Shown: positions 1-8,468, counted from the first letter of the stretch. The stretch: DNA of 41,762 nucleotides from UKL13-2 sp036394575 (GCA_036394575.1 DASWEY010000038.1:1-41762), one strand, 5' to 3'. Numbers and translations are program-made. The notes: generated by a model not told the origin, from the sequence alone.

Positions 1-19
1 ACCCTTTTCATGTGCGCGG

Positions 20-208
20 TTATTTTCCTCGGCATCGAAATGCCCATGCGCACATGCTGCCCGCCGCGACCATCGCGATCCAGGAAAACCAGACCGGTAT
101 GTCGAGAGTTGCGATATGCACCGGCCATTGATTGAACGCCCGCACCGCCTGAATCACGGCCACAACGCCGAAGACCGCACCTGATACGACGAGATAGTTA
201 TTCGACAT
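20..208 (-). CDS. small two-helix membrane protein, hypothetical
   Basis: A 62-residue protein on the minus strand. Residues about 4-24 and 38-58 are hydrophobic enough to be two membrane helices, joined by a short loop with NQWPVHI, and the chain ends in basic residues (RCRGK). This pattern (loop rich in W and P, then PVWFSW, then CAWAF) resembles a family of about 60-70 residue inner-membrane proteins of unknown function that is common in proteobacteria. That likeness is from memory and is not a functional call. No strong ribosome binding site precedes the ATG. It is transcribed away from the molybdenum hydroxylase operon. Confidence 0.6.
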   Translation of the reverse strand: MSNNYLVVSGAVFGVVAVIQAVRAFNQWPVHIATLDIPVWFSWIAMVAAGSMCAWAFRCRGK

Positions 209-530
209 GGTCGCACGTCCTGTTTATGTAATGACACCTGGCGCAGAGCGGGATCAACAAGCCCACTCCAGATTTTCCTCCTCGTTCCCGCCATCAAGCA
301 AGGCCATGAGGTCCCGCAACGCAGCATTTGCTATACAGGAGGCCCGGGGTTCAAGCCGCCAAAATTCATAGAACGCCATTTGGCGCGGCTCTCCAGGCAA
401 AAATGCCCCAAACACCGCGCCAATCCTCGATGTTCCGTCCCGCAGAACCTGATGCGAATCAATGGGGCGAAGGCGCCGAAAGCTCTATGCTGTAAGCTCA
501 AATCCAATAAAAACACTTCGGAGGAAGACC
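209..530. other. intergenic region upstream of molybdenum hydroxylase operon
   Basis: A stretch of about 320 bases between divergent genes with no supported coding sequence. It contains one copy of the dispersed palindrome (361-425) and a good ribosome binding site (GAGGAAG, 521-527) for the GTG start at 531. Apparent ORFs that cross it read through the repeat and are not convincing. The promoters for both flanking genes should lie here, but I could not point to a clear -35/-10 pair. Confidence 0.5.
361..425 (-). repeat. dispersed palindrome, copy 1
   Basis: Imperfect inverted repeat with arms GAACGCCATTTGGCGCGG (371-388) and CCGCGCCAAT (415-424), and an inner stem-loop around GGCAAAAATGCC (397-408). 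It is one of nine related copies in the window. Orientation is defined by the asymmetric arm GCGCCAAATGGCGTTCT, which here reads on the minus strand. The copy lies between genes. Confidence 0.85.
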
Positions 531-1004
531 GTGAAGCTGACACTCAATGTCAACGCGCGCAAGCAAGTGGTAACCCTTGCGCCCGAGACCCCACTTTTGT
601 ACGCCCTGCGCAACGACCTCAAATTCAACGGCCCCAAATTCGGCTGCGGCCTCGCCCAGTGCGGCGCCTGCACGGTGCATATCGACGGCAAGGCGGTGCG
701 TTCCTGCATCACGCCGGTGAGTGCAGCGATCGGCAAGAAGATCACCACCATCGAAGGGCTCGGCACTACGGACAAACCGCATCCGGTGCAGGCCGCCTTC
801 ATCGCCGAGCAGGCCGGGCAATGCGGTTACTGCCTCAATGGCATGGTGATGGCGACGGCCGCTCTGCTGAAGGAAAACAAGGACCCGAGCGACGCCGAGA
901 TTCGCGCCGCGCTTGATGGCAATCTCTGTCGTTGCGGTTCGCATGTTCGCATCCTGCGCGCGGTGAAGCGCGCCGCCAAGGCCATGCAGGGAGGTGCCGC
1001 ATGA
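531..1004 (+). CDS. molybdenum hydroxylase, (2Fe-2S) small subunit (IorA/CoxS-like)
   Basis: A 157-residue electron-transfer subunit of a xanthine-oxidase-family molybdenum hydroxylase. The N-terminal half carries a plant-type [2Fe-2S] ligand set (GCGLAQCGACTVH...RSC). The C-terminal half carries the second [2Fe-2S] set (CGYCLNGM and NLCRCG), the usual two-domain plan of the family. I chose the GTG start at 531 because GAGGAAG lies just upstream and the product then begins directly with the ferredoxin fold. An in-frame ATG at 462 would add a basic, unfamily-like extension. The stop overlaps the next start by 4 bases (ATGA), so the subunits are probably translationally coupled. No FAD (CoxM-type) subunit gene is adjacent. 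That fits the isoquinoline 1-oxidoreductase type of enzyme, which uses an external electron acceptor. The substrate cannot be told from sequence. Confidence 0.93.
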   Translation: MKLTLNVNARKQVVTLAPETPLLYALRNDLKFNGPKFGCGLAQCGACTVHIDGKAVRSCITPVSAAIGKKITTIEGLGTTDKPHPVQAAFIAEQAGQCGYCLNGMVMATAALLKENKDPSDAEIRAALDGNLCRCGSHVRILRAVKRAAKAMQGGAA

Positions 1005-3229
1005 GCACGCTCGCGCAACCTTCGCGCCGTGCTTTTTTGCAGGGCGGCGGCGCCATCGTCGTCTCCTTTGCGTTTCCGCGCTTGAGCTTTGCGCAGACTT
1101 CGACGCCGAAGGAAAAACTGGGCCTGTATGAGGGCCTCGATTCCTGGCTGGCCGTTTCACAAAATGGTGATGTCACGGTGTTCTGCGGCAAGGTGGAATT
1201 GGGCACCGGCGTCACCACCGGGCTTTCGCAAATCGTCGCCGAAGAGCTGGATTTTCCGGTCGCGCGCATTCGCATGATCATGGGCGATACCGCCATCGTT
1301 CCCGACCAGGGCACCACCACCGGCAGCAAGACCACGCAGATGGGTGGGCCGCAGTTGCGTCAGGCGGCGGCCGAGGCGCGCGCGGTGTTGAATGAACTCG
1401 CTGCGGCGAAGTTGGATGTAAGCGCCGATGCGATCGCGTTTCGCGATGGCGTCGCTGTCGTCAAAGCCGATCCTGCGAAAACGGCGACGCTCGCCGAGCT
1501 GATCGGCGGCAAACGTTTCGATCGCAGGATGACCAAAAAGGTCAAGGGCAAGGCGATTGCCGATTACACCGTGGTCGGCCAGCCGGTGCCGCGCGTGGAT
1601 CTGCCGGCCAAGATCGCCGGCTCGTTCGAGTATGTGCACAATGTGCGCCTGCCGGGCATGCTGCATGGCCGCGTGCTGCGGCCGCCGGTGATGGGTGCCA
1701 CCCTGGTTCGCGCCGACGCCGGCTCAATCAAAAAATTCGGCGCTCGTGTGATCGCGCGCGGCAATTTTGTCGGCGTGGTGGCATCGCGCGAGGAAGCCGC
1801 CATCGCCGCCGTGCGCGCCCTGAAAGTCGAATGGGCCCTGCCGACGGAGGCCCCCATCGGCAATGATGTCCACCGCGAATTGCGCACCTATCCCAGCGAA
1901 ACCCAGGCGGTGAAGGCGAACGGCGATGTCGGCGCGGCATTCCCGCAGGCGGCCAAAATCATCAAGGCCAGCTACCTCACCCCCTTCCAGATGCACGCTT
2001 CGATCGGCCCCTCCTGCGGGCTGGCCGATGTGCGCGACGGCAGCGCCACGGTGTGGTGCGGCACCCAGCACAGCTTCGGCCTCGTCACGGCGGTGGCCAA
2101 GGTACTCGGCATTCCGGCCGGCAAGGTGCGCGTGGCCTGGACCGAGGCCTCGGGTTGTTACGGCCATAATGGCGCCGACGATTCCGCCGTCGATGCCGCG
2201 CTGCTGTCGCAGGCGGTGGGCAAACCGGTACGCGTGCAGTGGATGCGCCATGACGAGCACGGCTTCGAGCCGAAGGGCCCGGCGATGGCGATGGATCTCG
2301 CCGCCGGCCTCGATGCCGAAGGCAAAATCGTCGCCTGGGATTTCATCAATATCACCTCGACCCACAGCACCCGCCCTCGTCATCAGCCCGGCAATACTCT
2401 CGGTGGGCAGCTGACCGGCCACGCCCCGGCCTACGAACTTTCCAACGGCGGGCGCAATGCCGATGTCACCTACGAATTTCCGGCCAAACGCGTGCGCATC
2501 CGCTATCACCAGTCGAGTCCGCTGCGCCCCTCGGCACTGCGCGGCCTGTCGGGCTTTCAGAACACATTCGCCAATGAATCCTTCATGGACGAGCTGGCGG
2601 CCGCCGTCAACGCCGACCCGGTGGCGTTCCGCCTGAGTTATCTGAAGGACGAACGTGCGCGGGCCGTCATCAATGCAGTAGCAAAGCTCGCAGGCTGGGA
2701 TGGCGCCGCCACGAAGAGCAAAACCGTCGGCGACGTTTCGAGCGGTCGCGGTATCGCCTTCTGCCAGTATGAAAATGAAAACGCCTATGCGGCCGTGGTC
2801 GTCGAGGTCGAGGTGAACCGCGCCAGCGGCCAGGTCAGCGTGACAAAAATGTTCGCCGCCCATGATTGCGGCCTGATTGTGAACCCCGACGGGGTGCGCA
2901 ACCAGGTCGAAGGCTGTCTGATACAGGGCATGAGCCGCGCGCTGTTTGAGGAAGTCGCATTCGACCGCAGCGGCGTCACCGCGCTGGACTGGACCGCCTA
3001 TCCGATCGCACGGTTCGCGGATATTCCGCAGGTGGTGGAAGTCGAACTCATCAGCCGGCCCGACAGGCCTTCGGTCGGCGCCGGCGAGGGAGCGACCTGC
3101 CCGGTCGCCGCCGCCATCGGCAATGCCATTTTCAACGCCACCGGCGCACGCCTGCGCCAATATCCCTTCAAGCCGGAACGCATCAAGACCGCACTCGCCA
3201 ACCTTCGATCCACTGGAGACGCTGCATGA
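1001..3229 (+). CDS. molybdenum hydroxylase, molybdopterin-binding large subunit (IorB-like)
   Basis: A 742-residue catalytic subunit of a xanthine-oxidase-family hydroxylase that binds a molybdenum-pterin cofactor. The ATG at 1001 gives an N-terminus with a Tat-type signal (SRRAFLQ, then a hydrophobic run ending SFAQ), so the enzyme should fold in the cytoplasm and be exported to the periplasm, as known for IorB/aldehyde dehydrogenase relatives. The aldehyde-oxidase/xanthine-dehydrogenase domains follow. Near the end, GAGEGATCP puts a glutamate at about residue 696, in the position of the family's catalytic base. The gene overlaps its neighbours by 4 bases on both sides (1001-1004 and 3226-3229). 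With the upstream 2Fe-2S subunit it should hydroxylate an N-heterocycle or aldehyde and pass electrons to a periplasmic acceptor. The identity of the substrate is open. Confidence 0.92.
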   Translation: MSTLAQPSRRAFLQGGGAIVVSFAFPRLSFAQTSTPKEKLGLYEGLDSWLAVSQNGDVTVFCGKVELGTGVTTGLSQIVAEELDFPVARIRMIMGDTAIVPDQGTTTGSKTTQMGGPQLRQAAAEARAVLNELAAAKLDVSADAIAFRDGVAVVKADPAKTATLAELIGGKRFDRRMTKKVKGKAIADYTVVGQPVPRVDLPAKIAGSFEYVHNVRLPGMLHGRVLRPPVMGATLVRADAGSIKKFGARVIARGNFVGVVASREEAAIAAVRALKVEWALPTEAPIGNDVHRELRTYPSETQAVKANGDVGAAFPQAAKIIKASYLTPFQMHASIGPSCGLADVRDGSATVWCGTQHSFGLVTAVAKVLGIPAGKVRVAWTEASGCYGHNGADDSAVDAALLSQAVGKPVRVQWMRHDEHGFEPKGPAMAMDLAAGLDAEGKIVAWDFINITSTHSTRPRHQPGNTLGGQLTGHAPAYELSNGGRNADVTYEFPAKRVRIRYHQSSPLRPSALRGLSGFQNTFANESFMDELAAAVNADPVAFRLSYLKDERARAVINAVAKLAGWDGAATKSKTVGDVSSGRGIAFCQYENENAYAAVVVEVEVNRASGQVSVTKMFAAHDCGLIVNPDGVRNQVEGCLIQGMSRALFEEVAFDRSGVTALDWTAYPIARFADIPQVVEVELISRPDRPSVGAGEGATCPVAAAIGNAIFNATGARLRQYPFKPERIKTALANLRSTGDAA

Positions 3230-3987
3230 GAAAATCCCTCGCCTTTCTGTCCTGCCTCGGCTTGACGCTGTCGGCCTTGGTGCCGGTCTTTGCCGATGAG
3301 TTGAAACTCTATGCCGCCGCTGGCGTGAAATCGCCGCTGGTTGAAGCCGCCCGGGATTTTGAAAAAGCCACCGGCCACAAGATCGTCATGGAGTTCGATC
3401 CCGCCGGTACGGCCGAGAAAAAATTCATCGACGATCCCAAGGCCGCCTTCCTGATCACCGCGGAGCAACGCATCAGTGACGCGGAAAAAAGCGGCAAGCT
3501 GAAAAACGGCCTGACCACCATCATCGGCGATACCGTCGGTGGTTTCGCCGCCACGCCGGGCCAGCCCAAGCCCGACATTTCCACTCCGGAAAAACTGCGC
3601 GCGGCATTGCTGGCCGCACCGCGCATTGTGTTCTCGGATCCGGCCCGCGGCGCCACCGTGGGCGCCCATTTCATGAAGGTGATTGAAGCGCTGGGCATCA
3701 AGGACGAAGTGCTGAAAAAGGCCGTGCTGGCCAAGGACGGTATCGAGACCATGCATATGGTGCTCGACGGCAAGGCCGATCTGGGCATCACCCAGCTCAG
3801 CGAAATCATGCAGTCGAACCGCGCCGCCCTGGTCGGACCATTCCCGAAAGAATTTGATCTGGCCACGACTTACGCGCTGTGGCTGCACAATGACGCGCCG
3901 GCCGCCGCCAGGGATTTTGTCAAGCTGATTACCAGCCCGGCGGAACGCGCCAAACTGGTTGAACACGGACTGCGCCCGCCAGCATAG
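3226..3987 (+). CDS. ModA-like periplasmic substrate-binding protein
   Basis: A 253-residue exported binding protein. Residues 1-23 form a signal peptide (MRKSL, hydrophobic core, VFADE). The mature start, LKLYAAAGVKSPLVEAARDFEKATG, resembles the opening strand and helix of ModA and related type II binding proteins that hold molybdate or small organic anions. The rest has the expected two-lobed pattern (IVFSDPARGATVGAHF; ADLGITQLSEI). No ModB or ModC permease/ATPase genes follow. The ATG overlaps the large-subunit stop by 4 bases, so it is part of the hydroxylase operon. It may bind molybdate, the substrate, or help enzyme assembly; the sequence does not decide. ModA-like proteins without a transporter are often found beside such operons, but that is recollection. 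Confidence 0.8.
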   Translation: MRKSLAFLSCLGLTLSALVPVFADELKLYAAAGVKSPLVEAARDFEKATGHKIVMEFDPAGTAEKKFIDDPKAAFLITAEQRISDAEKSGKLKNGLTTIIGDTVGGFAATPGQPKPDISTPEKLRAALLAAPRIVFSDPARGATVGAHFMKVIEALGIKDEVLKKAVLAKDGIETMHMVLDGKADLGITQLSEIMQSNRAALVGPFPKEFDLATTYALWLHNDAPAAARDFVKLITSPAERAKLVEHGLRPPA

Positions 3988-3997
3988 AATAGGCGGC

Positions 3998-4345
3998 ATG
4001 CTGGCCGCGTTCACCTTACTGCTGGTATTTCAGACTATAGGCGAGGTGCTGGCGCGCGTGCTGGCACTGCCGGTTCCCGGTCCCGTCATCGGCATGGCGC
4101 TGCTGTTCGCCTGGTTGACCATTCGTCGCGGCCCGTCCGGCGAATTGCGCAGCACCGCTACCCAGTTGCTGTCGCACCTTTCCCTGCTGTTCATTCCCGC
4201 CGGTGTCGGGGTGATGCTGCATTTCGAGCGCCTGCGCAGCGAATGGCTGCCGATCTCGGCCGCGCTGCTCATCAGCACCACCGCGACCATCGCGGTCAGC
4301 GCATGGGTGTTGAATAAACTCAAGCGCAAGACGCCCGCGCCATGA
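3998..4345 (+). CDS. CidA/LrgA family holin-like membrane protein
   Basis: A 115-residue protein with about four membrane helices. The motif PVPGPVIGMALLFAWL (about residues 24-39) is typical of the CidA/LrgA family. These are small holin-like proteins that act with CidB/LrgB partners in the inner membrane; roles in murein hydrolase export, pyruvate and glycolate transport have been described for relatives. I chose the ATG at 3998, 10 bases after the previous stop, because the family begins close to a hydrophobic helix; a start at 3959 would overlap the previous gene. The stop overlaps the LrgB start (ATGA at 4342). Its place directly behind a hydroxylase operon suggests co-transcription, though a promoter could be hidden upstream. 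Confidence 0.88.
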   Translation: MLAAFTLLLVFQTIGEVLARVLALPVPGPVIGMALLFAWLTIRRGPSGELRSTATQLLSHLSLLFIPAGVGVMLHFERLRSEWLPISAALLISTTATIAVSAWVLNKLKRKTPAP

Positions 4346-5088
4346 TGCCGACGGCAATACCCAATGCGCCCAGTGCGGCACATGAAGTCTGGGTCTACCT
4401 TTCTTCCTCGCCCCTGTTGTGGCTGACCCTGACCCTGATCGCCTACCAGGGCGCTTATGCCCTTTATCGTCGCAGCAATTTCAACCCCCTGCTGAACCCG
4501 GTGGCGCTATCCGTCATCGTGATCGTCGCCACCCTCAAGCTGAGCGACACCCCTTATCAGCTCTATTTCGACGGCGCGCAGTTTGTGCATTTCCTGCTAG
4601 GCCCGGCGGTGGTGGCACTGGCCATTCCCTTGTATGCGCAATTCGAACATCTGCGCCGCGATGCCCTCGGCATCGTCGTCGCATTGCTGGCCGGCGCGGT
4701 CACTGCGGTCGTCACGACGATCGGCGTGGCCTGGGCATTGGGCGCCAGCGATACCACGCTGCGCTCCCTGGTGCCGAAAAGCATCACGGCGCCAATCGCG
4801 ATGGGTATCAGCGAAAAGCTCGGCGGCGCGCCCTCGCTGACGGCGGTGCTGGTGATCGCCACCGGCATCATCGGCGCGGTCTGCGCCAAATACATCCTGA
4901 ACGCCCTGAAAATTTCCGATCATGCGGTGCGCGGATTTTCGGTCGGCGTGGCTGCCCATGGCATCGGCACCGCGCGCGCCTTCCAGGTCAGCGAGCAGGC
5001 CGGCGCCTTTGCCGGACTGGCGATGGGGTTGCACGGGCTGATTGCCGCGATCGGCATGCCCTTGCTATTGTTGCTGTGGCCACGCTAA
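4342..5088 (+). CDS. LrgB/CidB family membrane protein
   Basis: A 248-residue polytopic membrane protein of the LrgB family, with repeated hydrophobic segments and the family motifs NPVALSVIVIV, FLLGPAVVALAIPLY, KSITAPIAMGIS and AAHGIGTARAF. LrgB works with an LrgA-type partner; here the two genes overlap by 4 bases, the usual arrangement. In plants the fused LrgAB homologue (PLGG1) transports glycolate/glycerate, and bacterial pairs have been tied to pyruvate uptake and lysis control, so small organic acid transport is a reasonable reading. It ends the first operon of the window. A 163-base gap follows before the amine oxidase gene. Confidence 0.9.
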   Translation: MMPTAIPNAPSAAHEVWVYLSSSPLLWLTLTLIAYQGAYALYRRSNFNPLLNPVALSVIVIVATLKLSDTPYQLYFDGAQFVHFLLGPAVVALAIPLYAQFEHLRRDALGIVVALLAGAVTAVVTTIGVAWALGASDTTLRSLVPKSITAPIAMGISEKLGGAPSLTAVLVIATGIIGAVCAKYILNALKISDHAVRGFSVGVAAHGIGTARAFQVSEQAGAFAGLAMGLHGLIAAIGMPLLLLLWPR

Positions 5089-5251
5089 CACTACCCCTGA
5101 TGACTTCACCCACGCGGCGCACCGCTTCTGGTACGCACTGGCACGCACCTTGCTAACAAAGAGTCTAATATGCGCTTGCATCGCGCCTTCAAATTGCAGC
5201 ATGCCGTTGTGAAAACCATTTGAAATCACCGATAAGGGTCGGATAATACTT

Positions 5252-6853
5252 ATGAGCAAACAGGATGGTGGGCAGGAATTGATCAGCCGACGCGCGCTGT
5301 TGTCGATGATCGGCAAGGTGGCCGGCGGCAGCGCGATGTATACCGCGATGAATGCCATGGGGTTCGCGGCCGAATCGCCCTACGCAGGGCGCCTGAACTT
5401 GCAGGGCGCGCCCAAGGGCACCACGATTCTGGTGCTGGGCGCCGGGGTCACCGGTCTGGTGGCGGCCTTTGAGTTGCGCAACGCCGGTTATCAGGTCAAG
5501 GTATTGGAGTACAACAATCGCGCCGGTGGTCGCGCATGGACATTGCGCGGCGGCGATGAATACACCGAACTCGGCGGCTTCACGCAGCGCTGCGAATTCG
5601 ACAAGGGGCTCTACATCAATCCGGGGCCCTGGCGCATTCCTTATCATCACTACGGCATCCTCGATTACGCCAAGCGTCTGGGCGTGCCGCTGGAGCCCTT
5701 CATACAAGTGAATTACAACGCCTATCTGCATTCGAAAAAAGCCTACGGCGGCGTGCCGCAGCGCTTTCGCCATGTGCAGACCGACTATCAGGGCCACGTC
5801 GCCGAATTGCTGAGCAAGGCGGTCAACAAGAACCAGCTGGATCAGGCCGTCACCACCGAGGACAAGGAAAAACTGCTGGCCTCGCTGCGAAGCTGGGGCG
5901 CGCTCGACAAGGACAATCGTTACCTTGCGAGCCACGAATCCAGCGGCCGCCGCGGCTACGATGTGCCGCCCGGCGGCGGACTGATGCCGAAACCGGTGCC
6001 GTCCCAACCGCTGGCATTGAGTGAACTGCTCCAGTCGGGCCTGTGGGCGCATCTCGCACAGGGCAATGACCAGACCCATCATTCGGCCATTTTCCAGCCG
6101 GTCGGCGGCATGGACCAGATTGCCCAGGCGATCTACCGTCAGGTGGCCGATTTGGTGCAGTTCAATGCCAAGGTCACCAAAATAGAGCAGAGCGAACGCG
6201 GCGTGACCGTCAGCTACACCGATTCTGCCGGCGGCAATCTGCAACAGACCAAGGCGGACTGGTGCGTCTGCACCATCCCGCTGTCGATTCTCAGCCAGAT
6301 CGATATCACGGTCGGCGCCGCCATGCTCGACGCCATCCAGGCAGTACCCTACGAAGCTTCGGTCAAGGTCGGGCTGCAATTCAAGCGTCGCTTCTGGGAG
6401 CAGGACGACTCCATCTATGGCGGCATTTCCTATACCGATATGCCGATCCAGATGGTGTCCTATCCTTCCACAGGCTACGGCAGTCCAGGCAAGGGCGTGA
6501 TGCTCGGCGCCTATATCTGGGGGCCGAACGCCTACGAATTCACCTCGCTGGAGCCGAAGGAACGCGTGCGTCTCGCCGTTCACTACGGTTCAAAAATTCA
6601 CCCGCAGTATCTGCAGGAATTTGAAACCGGTGTGGCCGTGGGCTGGCACCGGGTGCCCTGGACCAATGGCTGTTTCGGCAACTGGTCGGAGGCGGCGCGC
6701 ACGCAGCACTACAAGAATCTTTGTCAGATCGACGGACGCATCGTGCTGGCCGGCGAGCATGCCTCGCTGATTCCGGCATGGCAGGAGGGCGCGGTACTGT
6801 CTGCGCACGACGCCATCAGCCGTCTGCACGCGCAGATCAAATCTAAAGCATGA
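5252..6853 (+). CDS. FAD-dependent amine oxidase/dehydrogenase, Tat-type signal
   Basis: A 533-residue flavin monoamine oxidase family protein. Residues 13-17 (SRRAL) followed by a weakly hydrophobic stretch suggest a Tat signal. The FAD-binding dinucleotide motif GAGVTGLVAAFELRNAGYQV lies at about 63-82, followed by the family's AGGRAWT (91-97). A C-terminal FAD-contact motif, LAGEHAS...WQEGAV, is near residue 500. The enzyme should oxidise an amine or L-amino acid to an imine. The gene overlaps a cytochrome c gene by 4 bases and lies in one operon with a RidA-family lipoprotein. That suggests a periplasmic dehydrogenase that hands electrons to cytochrome c rather than to oxygen, as described for the nicotine enzyme NicA2. 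The substrate is unknown. Confidence 0.9.
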   Translation: MSKQDGGQELISRRALLSMIGKVAGGSAMYTAMNAMGFAAESPYAGRLNLQGAPKGTTILVLGAGVTGLVAAFELRNAGYQVKVLEYNNRAGGRAWTLRGGDEYTELGGFTQRCEFDKGLYINPGPWRIPYHHYGILDYAKRLGVPLEPFIQVNYNAYLHSKKAYGGVPQRFRHVQTDYQGHVAELLSKAVNKNQLDQAVTTEDKEKLLASLRSWGALDKDNRYLASHESSGRRGYDVPPGGGLMPKPVPSQPLALSELLQSGLWAHLAQGNDQTHHSAIFQPVGGMDQIAQAIYRQVADLVQFNAKVTKIEQSERGVTVSYTDSAGGNLQQTKADWCVCTIPLSILSQIDITVGAAMLDAIQAVPYEASVKVGLQFKRRFWEQDDSIYGGISYTDMPIQMVSYPSTGYGSPGKGVMLGAYIWGPNAYEFTSLEPKERVRLAVHYGSKIHPQYLQEFETGVAVGWHRVPWTNGCFGNWSEAARTQHYKNLCQIDGRIVLAGEHASLIPAWQEGAVLSAHDAISRLHAQIKSKA

Positions 6854-6867
6854 CTGGAGAATCGACC

Positions 6868-7287
6868 GTGAAAGCGATTATTTTCTGCCGCGCACTCGCC
6901 CTGCAGCTTGGTTGCGCAACTCTGTTGTCACTCACCCCGGCTCTGGTGCATGCCGACGATCCGGTGCTGCCGCCCATTTCGGAAGGCTGGCGTTTCATCG
7001 AACAGGACGGACCCAGTCTGTATCGCGCCATTTGCCAGGGTTGTCATATGCCGGATGGCCAGGGCGCAAAGGGCGCCGGTATGTACCCGGCGCTGGCAAA
7101 CAACCCCCGCCTTGCGGCCTCGCCGTATATCGTCTACAACGTATTGCATGGCCGCCATGGCATGCCCGGCTTCGGGAATTTTCTCAGCGATGCGCAGGTG
7201 GCGACCGTGGCAAACTATGTGCGCTCGAACATGGGCAATCATTACAGCGATGCCGTGAGCGCGGCCGATGTCGCCAAGCTGCGCTGA
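6868..7287 (+). CDS. periplasmic c-type cytochrome
   Basis: About 139 residues from the GTG start at 6868, which has GGAG 8 bases upstream and gives a clean signal peptide (VKAIIF...TPALVHA). An in-frame ATG at 6850 overlaps the amine oxidase stop (ATGA) and is the alternative; it would add only six residues. The mature part has one haem-binding motif, CQGCH (residues 62-66 counted from 6850), and a likely axial methionine in HGMPGF (residue 105), as in class I cytochromes. Position and overlap make it the probable electron acceptor of the preceding flavoenzyme. Spacing to the RidA gene is about 60 bases. Confidence 0.9.
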   Translation: MKAIIFCRALALQLGCATLLSLTPALVHADDPVLPPISEGWRFIEQDGPSLYRAICQGCHMPDGQGAKGAGMYPALANNPRLAASPYIVYNVLHGRHGMPGFGNFLSDAQVATVANYVRSNMGNHYSDAVSAADVAKLR

Positions 7288-7348
7288 TCGCAGCTGGTGC
7301 GGCGTGTGCATCACACCTTCCATCAATCCAATCGACAAGGGGATAAAA

Positions 7349-7861
7349 ATGAAAGTTACTTCCGGGCTGTTGCTGTGTGCTGCGGCGCTTATGGTCACGC
7401 TTGGCGCCTGCGATCGCGGCGCCGCCGATGTCATCCGTCACAAGAATCCCGGCTCGAATTTCCCGATTGCCATGGCCGTTGAGGTCCCGGCCGGCAAGAC
7501 CACCGTCTACATGAGCGGCGCCGGCGCAGCGATCGCCGACAAGACACTGCCGCCGACCAGCCCGGCAGCGTATGGCGATACCAAGGCGCAGACCATCAGC
7601 ACACTGGAAAAAATTCGCGCGCAGCTGCAGAGCCTCAATCTGGACATGAAGGACGTCGTCAAGATGACGGTGTTTCTCGTGGGTGACCCGGCCAAGGAAG
7701 GCAAGATGGATTTCGCCGGGTTCATGGAGGGCTACACCAAATACTTCGGGGACGCCGCCAAACAGCCCAATCTTCCTGCACGCTCCACTGTGCAAATTCC
7801 CGCCTTGGCCAACCCCGGCTGGCTGGTGGAGATTGAAGTTACGGCAGTACGTCCGAAATAA
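7349..7861 (+). CDS. RidA/YjgF family lipoprotein (imine/enamine deaminase-like)
   Basis: A 170-residue RidA-family protein with a lipoprotein signal peptide: MKVTSG, hydrophobic core, then the lipobox LGAC. RidA proteins hydrolyse reactive enamines and imines made by other enzymes. The family's active-site arginine is present in PARSTVQIPALA near the C-terminus, followed by the expected WLVEIEVTAV strand. The start at 7349 follows AAGGGG and begins the signal peptide; earlier in-frame ATG codons are unlikely. Most RidA proteins are cytoplasmic, so an exported, lipid-anchored one beside an exported amine oxidase is notable. It may clear the imine product in the periplasm. This role is inferred from context. 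Confidence 0.88.
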   Translation: MKVTSGLLLCAAALMVTLGACDRGAADVIRHKNPGSNFPIAMAVEVPAGKTTVYMSGAGAAIADKTLPPTSPAAYGDTKAQTISTLEKIRAQLQSLNLDMKDVVKMTVFLVGDPAKEGKMDFAGFMEGYTKYFGDAAKQPNLPARSTVQIPALANPGWLVEIEVTAVRPK

Positions 7862-7921
7862 TTTGCACCCTATTCACTGTAATCCAGGGCAGAATCGGTC
7901 GGTCGCCGCCGTGCCGACGTG

Positions 7922-8449
7922 ATGCAATTGCGCATTGCCGATGCGGCCGATGTCCCCGCCCTGCAGAAACTGATCACGCGCTCGGGGCTGGGACTCAGCG
8001 AGCCGTACTACACGCGCGAGCAGACGGAAGCGGTCACCCGCCATGTGTTTGGCGTCGATTCGCAACTCGTCATCGACCGCACCTATCTGCTGATTGAATC
8101 GCCGCAAGCCATTGTCGCCTGCGGCGGCTGGAGCAAGCGCCGCACCCTGTTCGGCGGCGATCAGGCCAAGCGCGGCGAAGATCCCCTGCTCGACCCAGCG
8201 ACCGAACCCGCCCGCATTCGCGCTTTCTTTGTCGATCCGACAATGGCCCGGCGCGGCCTCGGGCGGCAATTGCTGGACGAATGCACACGGCAGGCGCAGG
8301 CCGCCGGTTTCACCGCGCTGGAACTGGCCTCGACCCTGCCGGGCGAGCCCTTGTATCTCGCCTGCGGCTTTGCCGCGGTCGAGCGTTTTGAATTGACACT
8401 GCCGGGTGACATCCGCGTTCCGCTGACGCGAATGCGCAAGGAGATCTGA
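7922..8449 (+). CDS. GNAT family N-acetyltransferase
   Basis: About 175 residues with the GNAT fold. The acetyl-CoA binding motif A is visible as RIRAFFVDPTMARRGLGRQLLDEC (R/Q-x-x-G-x-G/A type), followed by AGFTALELAST and YLACGF. The start could be ATG 7922 or GTG 7919; the difference is one residue. The acyl acceptor is unknown. It lies 60 bases after the RidA gene on the same strand and ahead of a strong terminator, so it may be the last gene of the amine oxidase operon. Confidence 0.85.
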   Translation: MQLRIADAADVPALQKLITRSGLGLSEPYYTREQTEAVTRHVFGVDSQLVIDRTYLLIESPQAIVACGGWSKRRTLFGGDQAKRGEDPLLDPATEPARIRAFFVDPTMARRGLGRQLLDECTRQAQAAGFTALELASTLPGEPLYLACGFAAVERFELTLPGDIRVPLTRMRKEI

Positions 8450-8468
8450 AAGCTGCACGACCTTTCGA

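Noticed and set aside
462..530. ATG at 462 as the start of the 2Fe-2S subunit
   Set aside because: Adds 23 basic residues not seen in the family, and the GTG at 531 has a much better ribosome binding site.
1724..3160. 478-codon minus-strand ORF opposite the molybdenum hydroxylase large subunit
   Set aside because: Shadow frame of a high-GC gene: composition is dominated by G, A, R, D and H and no family motif is seen, while the plus strand encodes a full recognised enzyme.
5189..6583. 464-codon minus-strand ORF opposite the amine oxidase
   Set aside because: Antisense shadow of a clearly recognisable flavoenzyme; no motif, signal or ribosome binding site.
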